Shown: in pieces, positions 37,265 to 45,798 of the stretch
Numbering within the stretch: position 1 is the stretch's first letter
Layout of the letters: the number at the start of each line of letters is the position of its first letter
NCBI GenBank assembly: GCA_016705235.1
Contig: JADIYP010000002.1
Coordinates: 496,001-560,000 of the forward strand
Reading direction: 5' to 3'
From: Candidatus Leptovillus affinis
GTDB lineage: Bacteria; Chloroflexota; Anaerolineae; Promineifilales; Promineifilaceae
Length of the DNA: 64,000 nt
Notes under the pieces: generated by a model
What the model saw: only the letters and a program-made list of their open reading frames with translations
Told to the model about the DNA's origin: nothing
Databases searched by the model: none
Translations under genes and position numbers: made by a program

Positions 37265-38404
37265 TTATTCTTGCAACTGGTATTCCGGCAAGCCGACCGG
37301 CAATGCGGCCGGGCGTTGGCAACTGCTGCTCAACTCGATATGCCGGCCCGTTTCTGACGCTTCGAGAACGGCATGCATGGTATCCAGTACGTGATAGGCC
37401 ATCTCGCCATTGGCCCGGTGGGAACGGCCGTTACGCAGCGCATACGCCATATCAGCCGCGCCCAGACAACGATTGTTTTCCGTGTAATTGTGCCTGATGG
37501 GCGCTTCGCGCCACGCAACCTCGCCTGACCGGCGGATCAACACCGGACCACCAAACATGTTGGGGTCTGGCAGACATAACGTCCCCTTCGTTCCCTGAAT
37601 TTCCAGCAAAGCGCCGCCCACATCATACAGATTGATCGCCGCGCCCGCCGACACGGCTACGTCGAAGCTGGTGGTCAGGGTAGCGACCGGGCCGCTGGCA
37701 AAATCGAGGATGCTGGCAATATGGGTGGGCGTTTCTACCGGGAACTTTTCCCCTTGTTTGGGACCGCTGCCGATGGCGCGTTCCGGGTAGGTCGTGCGCG
37801 CCGAGCCGGTGACGCGGCGGATTGGCCCCAGCAGCGAAATCAGGGCGGTGAGATAGTATGGCCCAATGTCAAACAGTGGCCCTGCACCAACTGCGTAGAG
37901 AAAACCGGGGTTGGGATGCCACGCTTCTGGCCCTTGAATGAGCATGAACGCCTGTGCGGCTACCGGCGCGCCGATTTCACCCGCGTCGAGCAGTTGGCGG
38001 CAGGTTTGCAGACCACCGCCCAAGAAGGTGTCCGGGGCGCAGCCCACCAGCAGACCGCGTGTTTTGGCTTCTTGCAGGAGAAGACGGCCGTCTTCCCGGC
38101 TGATCGCCAATGGTTTTTCATTGTAGACCGATTTGCCTGCTCGCAGCGCCGCCAGCCCGATTTCGGCGTGGACGTCTGGGGTGGTCAGATTGATGATTAG
38201 CTCAATTTCGGGATCGGCCAGCACGTCGGCGATGGGTTTGGCCTGGGGGACGTTGTACTTCTCGGCCTGGCTTTGGGCGCGGGGCAGGGTGCGGTTGGCG
38301 CAGGCGACCAGGTCCAGGATGTCCCATTTGGCCGCGTTTTCCAGATAGATATCGCTGATGTTGCCGCAGCCGATAACGGCCGTTTTTACAGGTTTGATCA
38401 TCAT
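37265..38404 (-). CDS. Gfo/Idh/MocA-family NAD(P)-dependent oxidoreductase
   Basis: 379 aa. The Rossmann motif VIGCGNISDIYLENAAKW (about 10-27) and the family motif NEKPLAISREDG (about 94-105) are present, with the C-terminal domain including GPLFDIGPYYLTALISLLGP. Family members oxidise or epimerise sugars, inositols or glycosides, including oxidative cleavage of glycosidic bonds. Convergent with the glycosidase genes, it may work on the same sugars. The start is ATGATG, with AGGATGAGGT just before it. Confidence 0.9.
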   Translation of the reverse strand: MMIKPVKTAVIGCGNISDIYLENAAKWDILDLVACANRTLPRAQSQAEKYNVPQAKPIADVLADPEIELIINLTTPDVHAEIGLAALRAGKSVYNEKPLAISREDGRLLLQEAKTRGLLVGCAPDTFLGGGLQTCRQLLDAGEIGAPVAAQAFMLIQGPEAWHPNPGFLYAVGAGPLFDIGPYYLTALISLLGPIRRVTGSARTTYPERAIGSGPKQGEKFPVETPTHIASILDFASGPVATLTTSFDVAVSAGAAINLYDVGGALLEIQGTKGTLCLPDPNMFGGPVLIRRSGEVAWREAPIRHNYTENNRCLGAADMAYALRNGRSHRANGEMAYHVLDTMHAVLEASETGRHIELSSSCQRPAALPVGLPEYQLQE

Positions 38405-38417
38405 ACCTCATCCTTTC

Positions 38418-38615
38418 GTAAGTCGGATTGACAATCCGACCCACACCACTCGTCAGTCGGATTGACAATCCGACCTACACCACTCGTCAGTCGGATTGAC
38501 AATCCGACCTACACCACTCGTCAGTCGGATTGACAATCCGACCTACACCACGCGTCAGTCGGATTGGCAATCCGACCTACGCTACTCGTAAGTCGGATTG
38601 TTAATCCGACCTACA
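38418..38615. repeat. REP array: six 34-bp units with a palindromic core
   Basis: Six tandem copies with core GTCGGATTGACAATCCGAC and linker ctacaccactcgtca; copies 5 and 6 vary in the loop. The last unit overlaps the 3' end of the RAYT gene. The spacers are not unique, so this is not CRISPR. Confidence 0.93.
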
Positions 38616-39218
38616 GTATGTATACGGCCACTTCCACCACTCTGAAACTAATCCTGCTTTGACGGGATTGTTCAGCACATAGCGGATTATCCTTTCCCAT
38701 TCGGCCGTATCTCGCACAATATGATCATAGCTTTCGGCCTGCCAAAATGTGCCCTGACGGCCGAGCAGCTTGTTGCATTCATTGGCGGTATGTCGCTTCA
38801 ATGACTGCATAATTTTCGACAGCTTATGATATTGAGGCGTGCCATCTGGGTTCACGTCCTTTTGCAATGGCGCAAACACCACATGGGTGTGGTTCGACAA
38901 AATGGTAAATGCGTCTAGCCGGTAGACAGTCTGGTCGCGGTAGTGCAGGCTGTCGGCAACCAGTTGAGCGAGAGCCGGTTGTTTGAGATAGTGTGGACCA
39001 CCAGATTGATGCAACTGTTCATCGAAACGGCCGAAATATTGCCTTTCTGCTAAATATCGCGCCTCGTCCGTTGTGGCAGCCTGCACTTCCGCTTCGCGCT
39101 CCGCTCTTAATTGCTCAATGACTGTTTGTGGCAACGATCCTGCAAGGCGAAATGTCACAAACAGGGTTGCGCCTTTGGGTTGAATATGGGGGAGTTTGCG
39201 CTTGTAAAATTCTTCCAT
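38601..39218 (-). CDS. REP-associated tyrosine transposase (RAYT), second copy type
   Basis: 205 aa (MEEFYKRKLPHIQPKGATLFVTFRLAGSLP). Y1 transposase marks: the metal motif TILSNHTHVVF and the tyrosine helix FWQAESYDHIVRD, then RYVLNNPVKAGLV. It is only distantly like the RAYT at 14.5 kb and belongs to another subgroup. The end of the gene runs into the last REP unit, so its final codons CRSD and TAA come from the repeat. REP copies lie on both sides (38418-38615 and 39231-39256), which marks them as its likely substrate. Confidence 0.9.
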   Translation of the reverse strand: MEEFYKRKLPHIQPKGATLFVTFRLAGSLPQTVIEQLRAEREAEVQAATTDEARYLAERQYFGRFDEQLHQSGGPHYLKQPALAQLVADSLHYRDQTVYRLDAFTILSNHTHVVFAPLQKDVNPDGTPQYHKLSKIMQSLKRHTANECNKLLGRQGTFWQAESYDHIVRDTAEWERIIRYVLNNPVKAGLVSEWWKWPYTYCRSD

Positions 39219-39230
39219 TTGGTTGTTGTG

Positions 39231-39256
39231 GGTCGGATTGGCAATCCGACCTACGG
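39231..39256. repeat. REP copy GTCGGATTG/CAATCCGAC
   Basis: A single copy upstream of the RAYT. Its right arm end, CCTACGG, includes the TAG stop of the TolB-like gene (39251-39253). Confidence 0.9.
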
Positions 39257-40132
39257 TTTGAGCCGGTAAGAGACGAACGCCAGCGTCCGGTTATCCGGGG
39301 ACCAGGAGTTGACGTTCATGGTGCCCTGGCCGCCGAACAGCTTCACAATCGTTTTAGAAGCGCCGCCTTCGGACGGAACCAGCCGTAGCTCTACGTTTTT
39401 GTTCGGCGGATGATCGCCTGGTTCCACGTCCCCTTTGGCGTAGGCGATGTAGGCGACGAAACGGCCGTTTGGCGAGACATGCGGGAACCAACCGTTGGCC
39501 TCCTCCTGAACCATGTGGGTGGGGTTCGAGCCGTCCGCTCCCATCCGCCAGATTTGCATCAGGCCGCTGCGCGTGGAGTTGAACCAGATATGGTCACCAG
39601 ACGGTGAGTATTCTGGCCCGTCGTCCAGTCCCGGTTCGTTGGTCAGTTGGGTTTCTGCGCCGCCGTTGATGGAAATGGTGTAGATGTCGTACTGGCCGCC
39701 GCGCTCGGCGCAGTAGGCCAGCCGACGGCCGTCGGGCGACCAGCCGTGCAGGTAGCTGGGGGCTTTGTCGGTCACCAACCGGGGCGTGCCACCCGCCAGC
39801 GGCAGGATGTAAATGCGCGATTGGGCATCTTCGTGGGTGTGATGGCTGACGGCCAATTCGCTGTTGTCTGGCGAGAGGACGTGGTCGTTGTTGCAGTCGG
39901 TAGCGAAGCCGGTGTCAATTTCGCGGCTTTCCCCGGTGGCCAGCTCGTAACTGACCATTTTGCCCCGGCTGTTGTAGATGAGGTAACGGCCGTCGCTCGT
40001 CCAATTCGGCGCTTCAATCACGTAGTCAAACTCCCGGAGAACGGTTCTGGTTCCGGTGTGCACATCCACCGTTTCCAGGATGCTGAATGAATCGCGTGCG
40101 GCGATCCAGTTTCGTAATGTCTCAATATCCAA
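39251..40132 (-). CDS. TolB-like beta-propeller protein
   Basis: 293 aa, built of repeated WSPDGRRLAY / LSPDNSELAV / YSPSGDHIWF / VSPNGRFVAY blades typical of WD40-like TolB/PD40 repeats. There is no signal peptide, so it is cytoplasmic, unlike periplasmic TolB. Comparable small propellers are often annotated as biopolymer transport or oligogalacturonate-lyase-like proteins. The stop codon is part of a REP arm. The function is unknown. Confidence 0.8.
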   Translation of the reverse strand: MDIETLRNWIAARDSFSILETVDVHTGTRTVLREFDYVIEAPNWTSDGRYLIYNSRGKMVSYELATGESREIDTGFATDCNNDHVLSPDNSELAVSHHTHEDAQSRIYILPLAGGTPRLVTDKAPSYLHGWSPDGRRLAYCAERGGQYDIYTISINGGAETQLTNEPGLDDGPEYSPSGDHIWFNSTRSGLMQIWRMGADGSNPTHMVQEEANGWFPHVSPNGRFVAYIAYAKGDVEPGDHPPNKNVELRLVPSEGGASKTIVKLFGGQGTMNVNSWSPDNRTLAFVSYRLKP

Positions 40133-40159
40133 TTTAGCGGTCTCCTGTGTCTCTCGGAA

Positions 40160-41101
40160 TTATTTGCTGGCTGGTGCTGGTAACGGCCGTTCCGCGCGCT
40201 CTCGATACAGAACATACAGCCCACTCCCCAGCGTCAAAAAGGCGCCAGCTAAGGTTAACCAGGTTGGAATCTCGCGCCAAATAAGAAAGCCCCACATGAT
40301 GTTGATGGGCAGCGACACGTATTCAAATGGGGCGGCCACCGAAGCCTGGGCCAGGCTGTAGGCGCGCGACAAAAGATACATCCAGACTGCCCAAATCAAC
40401 CCCAATCCAGCCATAATCAGGCCATCCAGCAAGGTCGGCATGGTCCAGGGGCGAATGAGAAAAGCAATGCTTGGGTGGGCGTTGGGCATTTCGCCCACGA
40501 TGAGCGGCAGCGGCACTAAAATCAGCGCCGCTGCCAGGTACACCAGCGAGCTGTAGTAGGCCATCGTCGCGCTGCTGTCCTCCGCTTGCAGTTTGCGGGT
40601 CAGGATGACAACCAGCGCATAAAAAAGCACGGAGATCAACACAAAAACAGATCCAAGATTAAAGCTGGCCGAACCAGGCTGGACGATGAGAAGCACCCCC
40701 ATAAAGCCGATGACCAGTGCCACCCAGCGGCGTGGCCCCACCTTTTCGCCCAGCATCACGACGGATAAGAAGGTAATCATCAGTGGACCGGAGAAGCGAA
40801 TCGCTTCGATCTGAGCCAGCGGTAAGGATGCCAGCCCCATCATAAACGTTGTGTAGGAGAGAAAAAGGAAAAGACCACGAATGTATTCAAGCCTGGGAAG
40901 TTTCGTGGTGGGCAGTCCGCGCTGGCCTTCATAGCGGTAGAAAACCAGGGTGAAAGGCAAGGCAATCAGACTGCGGAAGGCGACGATTTGCAAGGCGGAA
41001 TAATCGCCGCCAATCCATTTGATGACGATGTTCTGGATGGAGATGACGAATGCGGCTGATACGAGAAAGCCGATGCCTTTAACATTTGCGCTTACTTTCA
41101 T
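40160..41101 (-). CDS. DMT-family (EamA) transporter
   Basis: 313 aa from ATG 41101 (MKVSANVKGIG), which lies 4 bases after the stop of the upstream aldo/keto reductase gene, so it is probably coupled to it; an ATG at 41116 is also open. Ten membrane helices form two EamA repeats (about 10-140 and 150-295). The family exports amino acids, nucleotides or metabolites. The substrate cannot be told from the sequence. Confidence 0.88.
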   Translation of the reverse strand: MKVSANVKGIGFLVSAAFVISIQNIVIKWIGGDYSALQIVAFRSLIALPFTLVFYRYEGQRGLPTTKLPRLEYIRGLFLFLSYTTFMMGLASLPLAQIEAIRFSGPLMITFLSVVMLGEKVGPRRWVALVIGFMGVLLIVQPGSASFNLGSVFVLISVLFYALVVILTRKLQAEDSSATMAYYSSLVYLAAALILVPLPLIVGEMPNAHPSIAFLIRPWTMPTLLDGLIMAGLGLIWAVWMYLLSRAYSLAQASVAAPFEYVSLPINIMWGFLIWREIPTWLTLAGAFLTLGSGLYVLYRERAERPLPAPASK

Positions 41102-41105
41102 GGGG

Positions 41106-42101
41106 TCACCTGGCATACGGAATCAGGCCAACGATGGGGTGGGGGACATACGGCTCTTCCAGATAGGCCAAATCTTCGGCCGTTAGCGTCACCGACAGCG
41201 ATTCAACCGCGCTCTCTAAGTGTGAGAATTTTGTCGCGCCAATGACTGGCGCCACGACGGGATTTTTGTGGCGCAGCCAGGCCAGGGCGATATGGGCCAT
41301 GGGCACACCATGATTGGCGGCAACTTCCGCCACGCGCGCCACAACTATTTTGTCGGCAACGGCCGTAGCGTCATATTTCTGCCTGGCGATGGGGTCCGTC
41401 TCCAGGCGCGTCGTTGTCTCCGCCCAATCACGCGCCAATCTCCCAGACGCCAACGGACTGTAGGGCGTAACCGCAATCTTCTCCTCAACGCACAGCGGCA
41501 GCATCTCCCGTTCTTCTTCCCGGTAGATGAGGTTGTAGTGGTTTTGCATGGAAACGAAGCGCGTCCAGCCGTGCTTATCGGCGACGTGCAGCGCTTTTTG
41601 GAACTGAATGGCATACATGGCCGACGCGCCGATGTAGCGCACCTTGCCCGCTTTCACAATATCGTGCAGCGTTTCCATCGTTTCTTCGATGGGCGTGTTG
41701 TAATCCCAGCGATGCACGATGTACAGGTCAATGTAATCCATCCCCAGCCGCTTCAGGCTCTGGTCTACCTGGCTCATGATATGCTTGCGCGACAGGCCGC
41801 CGCCGTTGGGCTTTTGGTTCATCGGCGAAAAAACCTTGGTGGCCACCACAATTTCATCCCGATTGGCAAAATCGTTCAGGGCGCGACCGAGAATTTCCTC
41901 GCTACGGCCGTAGGCATAGACATTGGCCGTGTCAAAAAAGTTAACGCCCAAATCCAGCGCCCGCTTGATGATCGTGCGACTGCCTTCCTCATCCAGCGCC
42001 CAGGTGTTGTGGACCCAATTTTCGGCCGTGCCAAAACTCATCGTCCCCAGGCAAATGGGAGAGACATCCATCCCGGTATTCCCAAGTTTCACGTATTCCA
42101 T
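41106..42101 (-). CDS. Aldo/keto reductase (AKR)
   Basis: 331 aa. The catalytic tetrad is visible: Asp and Tyr in FFDTANVYAYG, Lys in VVATKVFSP and His in YIVHRWDYN. The NADPH pocket motif is near VTPYSPLASGRL and APVIGATKF. It resembles the general-stress YhdN/PhdN-like AKR group. It lies just upstream of the DMT transporter on the same strand. Confidence 0.92.
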   Translation of the reverse strand: MEYVKLGNTGMDVSPICLGTMSFGTAENWVHNTWALDEEGSRTIIKRALDLGVNFFDTANVYAYGRSEEILGRALNDFANRDEIVVATKVFSPMNQKPNGGGLSRKHIMSQVDQSLKRLGMDYIDLYIVHRWDYNTPIEETMETLHDIVKAGKVRYIGASAMYAIQFQKALHVADKHGWTRFVSMQNHYNLIYREEEREMLPLCVEEKIAVTPYSPLASGRLARDWAETTTRLETDPIARQKYDATAVADKIVVARVAEVAANHGVPMAHIALAWLRHKNPVVAPVIGATKFSHLESAVESLSVTLTAEDLAYLEEPYVPHPIVGLIPYAR

Positions 42102-42120
42102 TTTTAGTTTCCTTTTTTGT

Positions 42121-42146
42121 CGGTCGGATTGCCAATCCGACCTACG
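42121..42146. repeat. REP copy between AKR and LLM oxidoreductase
   Basis: A copy with core GTCGGATTGCCAATCCGAC. The CCTACG end contains the stop codon (TAG, 42142-42144) of the LLM oxidoreductase. Confidence 0.9.
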
Positions 42147-43020
42147 CTACGGCGGGGATGATTTCTTTGGCAAAGGTTTCCAGCGGCGTGATTTTGTACA
42201 CATCCGGCATGTTGAAGATGGCGTGAGTGAAGCCCATCGCAGAGAGTTCTTCGATACGATTGATGACCCCCTCTACCGTATCTTTCTCGGAAAGGTTCAC
42301 AGTACCGAGCGATGTTTTCTCAACGGTGTCGTAATCGCGGCCCAGATCGTCACAATGCGCCTTGAGGTTGTCCAGCGCTTTCTGCATATTTTCTTTACCC
42401 ACCCAATCACCAATGTTGCAGGCATCGGCATACTGCGCCACCATGCGCAGGGTTTTCTTTGGCCCGGTGCCGCCAATCATGATGCGCGGATGTGGCGTGG
42501 AGAGCGGGCGCGGGTTGTTGGTGATCGCCGGAGCCGAGAAATGTTGGCCCTCAAAAGCGGTCTCGTCGCTGGCCCAAAGCGCTTTGGCCAGTTTCAGATT
42601 GTCTTCTAGCTGCTCGAAGCGCTCTGATGTGGATGGGTAGGGAATGCCAAAGCCTTTGGCTTCGTCTTCATACCAGGCTGCGCCAATGCCCAGGTAGGCG
42701 CGACCGCCGGAGAGAATATCCAGCGTGTTGACCATTTTCATCAATACAGAAGGATGACGATAGATGACGCCCGTAACCAGAACGCCGAGAAATGCTTTTT
42801 CCGTAAGCCCGGCCAGGTAGCCGAGCGTGGTGTAGCTTTCCAGCATGGGGTCAGTGTACGCTTCGCCGAACAGTCCCTTGATCTGGTAGTAATGGTCCAT
42901 CACCCAGAGGCTGTGAAAGCCTGCGGCTTCGGCGGTGGTGGCGATTTCTTTGAGCTTGGGACGGATAACGGCCGTTCCCCCCGGATACTTAAACGACGGA
43001 ATTTGTAACCCAATTTGCAT
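42142..43020 (-). CDS. LLM-class F420-dependent oxidoreductase
   Basis: 292 aa of the luciferase-like monooxygenase fold. It starts MQIGLQIPSFKYPGG and has AEAAGFHSLWVMDHYYQ, GRAYLGIGAAWYEDEAKGFGIPYPS and PRIMIGGTGPKKTLRMVAQYAD, the pattern of the F420-dependent subgroup. Coenzyme F420 use is known in Chloroflexota. The substrate is unknown. A REP copy provides the stop codon. Confidence 0.9.
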   Translation of the reverse strand: MQIGLQIPSFKYPGGTAVIRPKLKEIATTAEAAGFHSLWVMDHYYQIKGLFGEAYTDPMLESYTTLGYLAGLTEKAFLGVLVTGVIYRHPSVLMKMVNTLDILSGGRAYLGIGAAWYEDEAKGFGIPYPSTSERFEQLEDNLKLAKALWASDETAFEGQHFSAPAITNNPRPLSTPHPRIMIGGTGPKKTLRMVAQYADACNIGDWVGKENMQKALDNLKAHCDDLGRDYDTVEKTSLGTVNLSEKDTVEGVINRIEELSAMGFTHAIFNMPDVYKITPLETFAKEIIPAVA

Positions 43021-43022
43021 GA

Positions 43023-43424
43023 TTATTCTCCTTTTTGATAATGTTCATCACTGACGTGTTCCAGCCATTCGGCCGTACCTGTTTCGCTTTTTTCCACGAT
43101 GGCTATGTGGGTCACGGCCGTTTTCGGCCCCGCCCCATGCCAATGTTTTTCGCCGGGTTCAAACCAAACCACATCCCCCGGCTGGATTTCTTCGACAGGG
43201 CCGCCCCAGCGCTGCACCCGACCACAGCCCGCCGTCACAATCAAAGTCTGACCCAACGGGTGGGTGTGCCAGGCGGTCCGCGCCCCCGGCTCAAACGTCA
43301 CATAAGCGCCCAAGGCGCGCGCCGGTGCAGGCGCGTCAAACAACGGATCCACCCGGACATTGCCCGTAAAATTCTCAGCCGGGGCAATTCTGGACGGCTG
43401 AGAGCCATTTCGTTTGATCTCCAT
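43023..43424 (-). CDS. Cupin-domain protein
   Basis: 133 aa from ATG 43424 (MEIKRNGSQPS); a TTG at 43448 is an alternative. Cupin motif 1 is GARTAWHTHPLGQTLIVTAG and motif 2 is PGDVVWFEPGEKHWHGAG, with metal-binding His residues. The pattern is like the (R)-mandelonitrile lyase or carboxymuconolactone decarboxylase-associated cupins. It ends 3 bases before the LLM gene starts, so they form an operon. Confidence 0.88.
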   Translation of the reverse strand: MEIKRNGSQPSRIAPAENFTGNVRVDPLFDAPAPARALGAYVTFEPGARTAWHTHPLGQTLIVTAGCGRVQRWGGPVEEIQPGDVVWFEPGEKHWHGAGPKTAVTHIAIVEKSETGTAEWLEHVSDEHYQKGE

Positions 43425-43569
43425 AGCGTAAATGCCTCCGTCTATCAAGGTTGATCATATCATCTCAAAAAGTGGGGGAATTTGTAGGTCGGATTGTTAA
43501 TCCGACCGTGCAGGAATGCCATTCCGCACTACGACACCCCGAAATATTGAGAAGATACGTTGATCCTCT

Positions 43570-43671
43570 GTTACTGTTCAGGTTCCTCTGGCAAGACCCC
43601 AAGGGTTTGGTGCCCAAATAATTCAAATTCTCAAGAGCAAACCCTTGGGGTCTGTATGGTTACGATCCTCT
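43570..43671. mobile_element. ~100-bp stem-loop insertion with an apparent 8-bp target repeat
   Basis: Compared with the second copy of the duplication, the first has an extra ~100 bases flanked by gatcctct on both sides (43562-43569 and 43664-43671). Inside are the arms agaccccaagggttt and aaacccttggggtct, related to the arms of the 83-bp repeats at 9.7 kb. This is what a non-autonomous transposing element (MITE) would look like. Confidence 0.6.
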
Positions 43672-43785
43672 ATAAAACTTTGCTCATGTCATTCCCGCGA
43701 AGGCGGGAATCCACGCTTCTGAAAATGCTGGACGCCTGCCTGCGCAGGCATGACAATGAGGCGTTGTTGTTAATCAGGAACAACG

Positions 43786-43871
43786 TTATTTCTTAAAAAC
43801 GTCCTTCGCCACCAGAATGGCCGAGATAGCTCGCGGCCACCCGGCGTAAAAGGCCAAGTGAATCATGACTT
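43786..43871 (-). pseudogene. Remnant of a second carboxymuconolactone decarboxylase-like gene
   Basis: On the minus strand the last 27 codons plus stop read VMIHLAFYAGWPRA then ISAILVAKDVFKK. They differ from the end of the intact gene at 44084 by only two conservative residues, but by many silent bases. The 5' part is missing, replaced by the repeat copy at 43872. The pattern means the paralogue evolved under selection before it was truncated. Confidence 0.75.
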
Positions 43872-44083
43872 CATCTCAAAAAGTGGGGGAATTTGTAGGT
43901 CGGATTGTTAATCCGACCGTGCGGAATGCCATTCCGCACTACGACACCCCGAAATATTGAGAAGATACGTTGATCCTCAATAAAATTTTGCTCATGTCAT
44001 TCCCGAATCCACGCTTCTGAAAATGCTGGACGCCTGCCTGCGCAGGCATGACAATGAGGCGTTGTTGTTAATCTGGAACAACG

Positions 44084-44407
44084 TTATTTCTTGAAAACTT
44101 CTTTGGCTATCAGGATAGCCGAGATGGCCCGTGGCCATCCCGCATAAAAAGCCAGGTGAATCATCACCTCGGCCAGTTCCGTCTCCGAGAGGCCGTTCGT
44201 CCTGGCCAGATTCAGGTGGCCTGGCAGTTGTTCCGTGTTGCCGTTGGCGATGAGCGCGGCGACGGTGATCAGGCTGCGGTCTCGTGGCGATAGTTCGGCC
44301 CGCGCCCACACATCGCCAAACAGCACGTCGTCCGTGAGTTCTGCCAGTTTGGGCGCAAAATCGCCCATGAGCTGCTGTGCCCGTGTTTGTTCTTGTGGTT
44401 CACTCAT
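44084..44407 (-). CDS. Carboxymuconolactone decarboxylase-family protein
   Basis: 107 aa from ATG 44407, with AAGGAGGG before it. It has the CMD fold pattern (LSPRDRSLITVAALIANGN, ETELAEVMIHLAFYAGWPRAI). It has no cysteine, so it is not an AhpD-type peroxidase and is closer to the gamma-CMD/YraC-like group. It starts 10 bases after the stop of the upstream AKR gene and is the last gene of the MerR-led operon. Its exact reaction in such operons is not established. Confidence 0.88.
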   Translation of the reverse strand: MSEPQEQTRAQQLMGDFAPKLAELTDDVLFGDVWARAELSPRDRSLITVAALIANGNTEQLPGHLNLARTNGLSETELAEVMIHLAFYAGWPRAISAILIAKEVFKK

Positions 44408-44417
44408 CTTGCCCTCC

Positions 44418-45269
44418 TTAAACATCCAGTTTTCTTTCACCCAGCCACTTTACCATTTTAGGGTCACGATGGTCGAAGAAACTGCTGGTTTTTGTATCTA
44501 ATGTTGTAACAGCCGCCATATCTTCCGCGCTTAATTCAAAATCAAAGATGCTGATATTCTCGATCATTCTTTCTTTGCGGACGGTCTTGGCCAGGGCAAT
44601 GATGCCTCTTTGCACAACCCAGCGCAGAATGACCTGGCCCACACTTTTGTTGTGTTTTGCGGCGATGGACAGCAGTAGGTCATTTTGAAAAATATTATTC
44701 CTGCCCTCAGCAAACGGCGCCCAGGCTTCTACCGCAATGCTGTTGTCTTGTAAAAATTGTTGCGTCTCAATTTGCTGTTGGAAAGGATTGACTTCAATCT
44801 GGTTGACTGCTGGGGTGATCTTGTTGTGAATCATCAAATCCATGATGCGGTCCGGTTGAAAGTTGGAAACGCCAATGGCTCTGATTTTGCCCTGTTGAAC
44901 CAGTTCTTCCATTGCCCGCCATTCACCATGCACATCGCCATAGGGTTGATGGATCAGATAGAGGTCAATGTAATCCAATTGCAAGCGTTTCAGGGAATTT
45001 TCAAAGGCTTTTAGCGTGCCTTCGTAACCCTGGCTCTGAATCCAAAGTTTGGTGGTGATGAATAAATCTTCTCTGGGCGCGCCGCTTTGTTTGATGCCCT
45101 GGCCAACGGCCGTTTCGTTCATGTAAGAAGCGGCTGTGTCAATATGGCTATAGCCCGTTTGAATCGCGTCAACCACGCTTCGTTCACATTCGGCCGGATC
45201 GGTTATCTGAAAAACGCCAAAACCAAGAATCGGGATTTCGACGCCATTGTTTAATTTTACAGTTTGCAT
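44418..45269 (-). CDS. Aldo/keto reductase, 2,5-diketo-gluconate/YvgN-like
   Basis: 283 aa, the short AKR form. Tetrad: Asp in HIDTAASYMNE with Tyr, Lys in FITTKLWIQ, His in YLIHQPYGD. AVGVSNF-type motif is AIGVSNFQPDRI. This group reduces methylglyoxal and other aldehydes, which fits the electrophile-stress operon led by MerR. A REP copy lies just upstream (45289-45317). Confidence 0.92.
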   Translation of the reverse strand: MQTVKLNNGVEIPILGFGVFQITDPAECERSVVDAIQTGYSHIDTAASYMNETAVGQGIKQSGAPREDLFITTKLWIQSQGYEGTLKAFENSLKRLQLDYIDLYLIHQPYGDVHGEWRAMEELVQQGKIRAIGVSNFQPDRIMDLMIHNKITPAVNQIEVNPFQQQIETQQFLQDNSIAVEAWAPFAEGRNNIFQNDLLLSIAAKHNKSVGQVILRWVVQRGIIALAKTVRKERMIENISIFDFELSAEDMAAVTTLDTKTSSFFDHRDPKMVKWLGERKLDV

Positions 45270-45288
45270 TATTTATTCCTTTGTCATT

Positions 45289-45317
45289 GTAGGTCGGATT
45301 GCCAATCCGACCTACGG
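45289..45317. repeat. REP copy upstream of the AKR gene
   Basis: Core GTCGGATTGCCAATCCGAC with gtag and ctacgg flanks. It lies between the NTF2-like gene and the AKR gene inside the operon, where a hairpin could affect mRNA stability. Confidence 0.9.
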
Positions 45318-45344
45318 TTTGCATTGAATTAGTTCTGAATCGTA

Positions 45345-45731
45345 TCACTGTGGGGTGAGTAACTTGGTGAACGAGAGCGCAGCTAGCTGCCAACTGTCGT
45401 CCTGCCGCACATACACCTCTGTCACCATAAAGGGATTGGTGACAGAAGTGCCGCCCACAACGGCCAGCAGCGTGATTCGGTTGAGGAGTACGGCCGTTTC
45501 CCCCATCACATTCACCGACACCTCATGGATATCCGCCTTCTTGTAATGAATGCCGCCGCTTTTGATGATTTCGAGTTCTTGCTCCTTCCCCCACGAGCCG
45601 CCCATATGGACAAACACCGACTTTTCATGGAAGAGCGCGTCAAGAGTATCTACATTGCGCTCGGCCATCCAGCCCCATTTCTCTTTAGAGAGATTGATTA
45701 CGTCTTGTTCCAAATTTGCATTTTGCATCAT
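45345..45731 (-). CDS. NTF2-like / SnoaL-type protein (DUF4440-like)
   Basis: 128 aa from ATG 45731 (MMQNANLEQDVINLSKEKWGW); the second ATG at 45728 has the better distance to AGGAG. The fold pattern is NTF2-like: an N-terminal helix, NVDTLDALFHEKSVFVHMGG, then strands with VTEVYVRQDDSWQLAALSFTKL. It may bind or isomerise a small molecule. It lies between two aldo/keto reductase genes in one operon. Confidence 0.85.
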   Translation of the reverse strand: MMQNANLEQDVINLSKEKWGWMAERNVDTLDALFHEKSVFVHMGGSWGKEQELEIIKSGGIHYKKADIHEVSVNVMGETAVLLNRITLLAVVGGTSVTNPFMVTEVYVRQDDSWQLAALSFTKLLTPQ

Positions 45732-45798
45732 TCGCTCCTGAGTAGCCGGCGGCTGGTTGTTAGCAGTCCGTACAGGCAACCAGCCACAAACATCCAGC

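Larger units (their letters stand above)
43461..43978. repeat. Duplicated segment with ~410-bp spacing
   Basis: A 107-bp sequence (starting catctcaaaaagtgggg) at 43461-43567 recurs at 43872-43978 with one indel. Each copy holds a REP core (43484-43507 and 43895-43918) and a second palindrome gtgcggaatgccattccgca. The sequence after each copy (a gctcatgtcattcccg segment through the end of a decarboxylase gene) is also duplicated, so this is a tandem duplication of about 400 bases. Confidence 0.9.

Noticed and set aside
38418..38615. CRISPR-like periodic array
   Set aside because: Units are adjacent 34-bp copies including the linker; there are no unique spacers and no cas genes, and the core is a REP palindrome.
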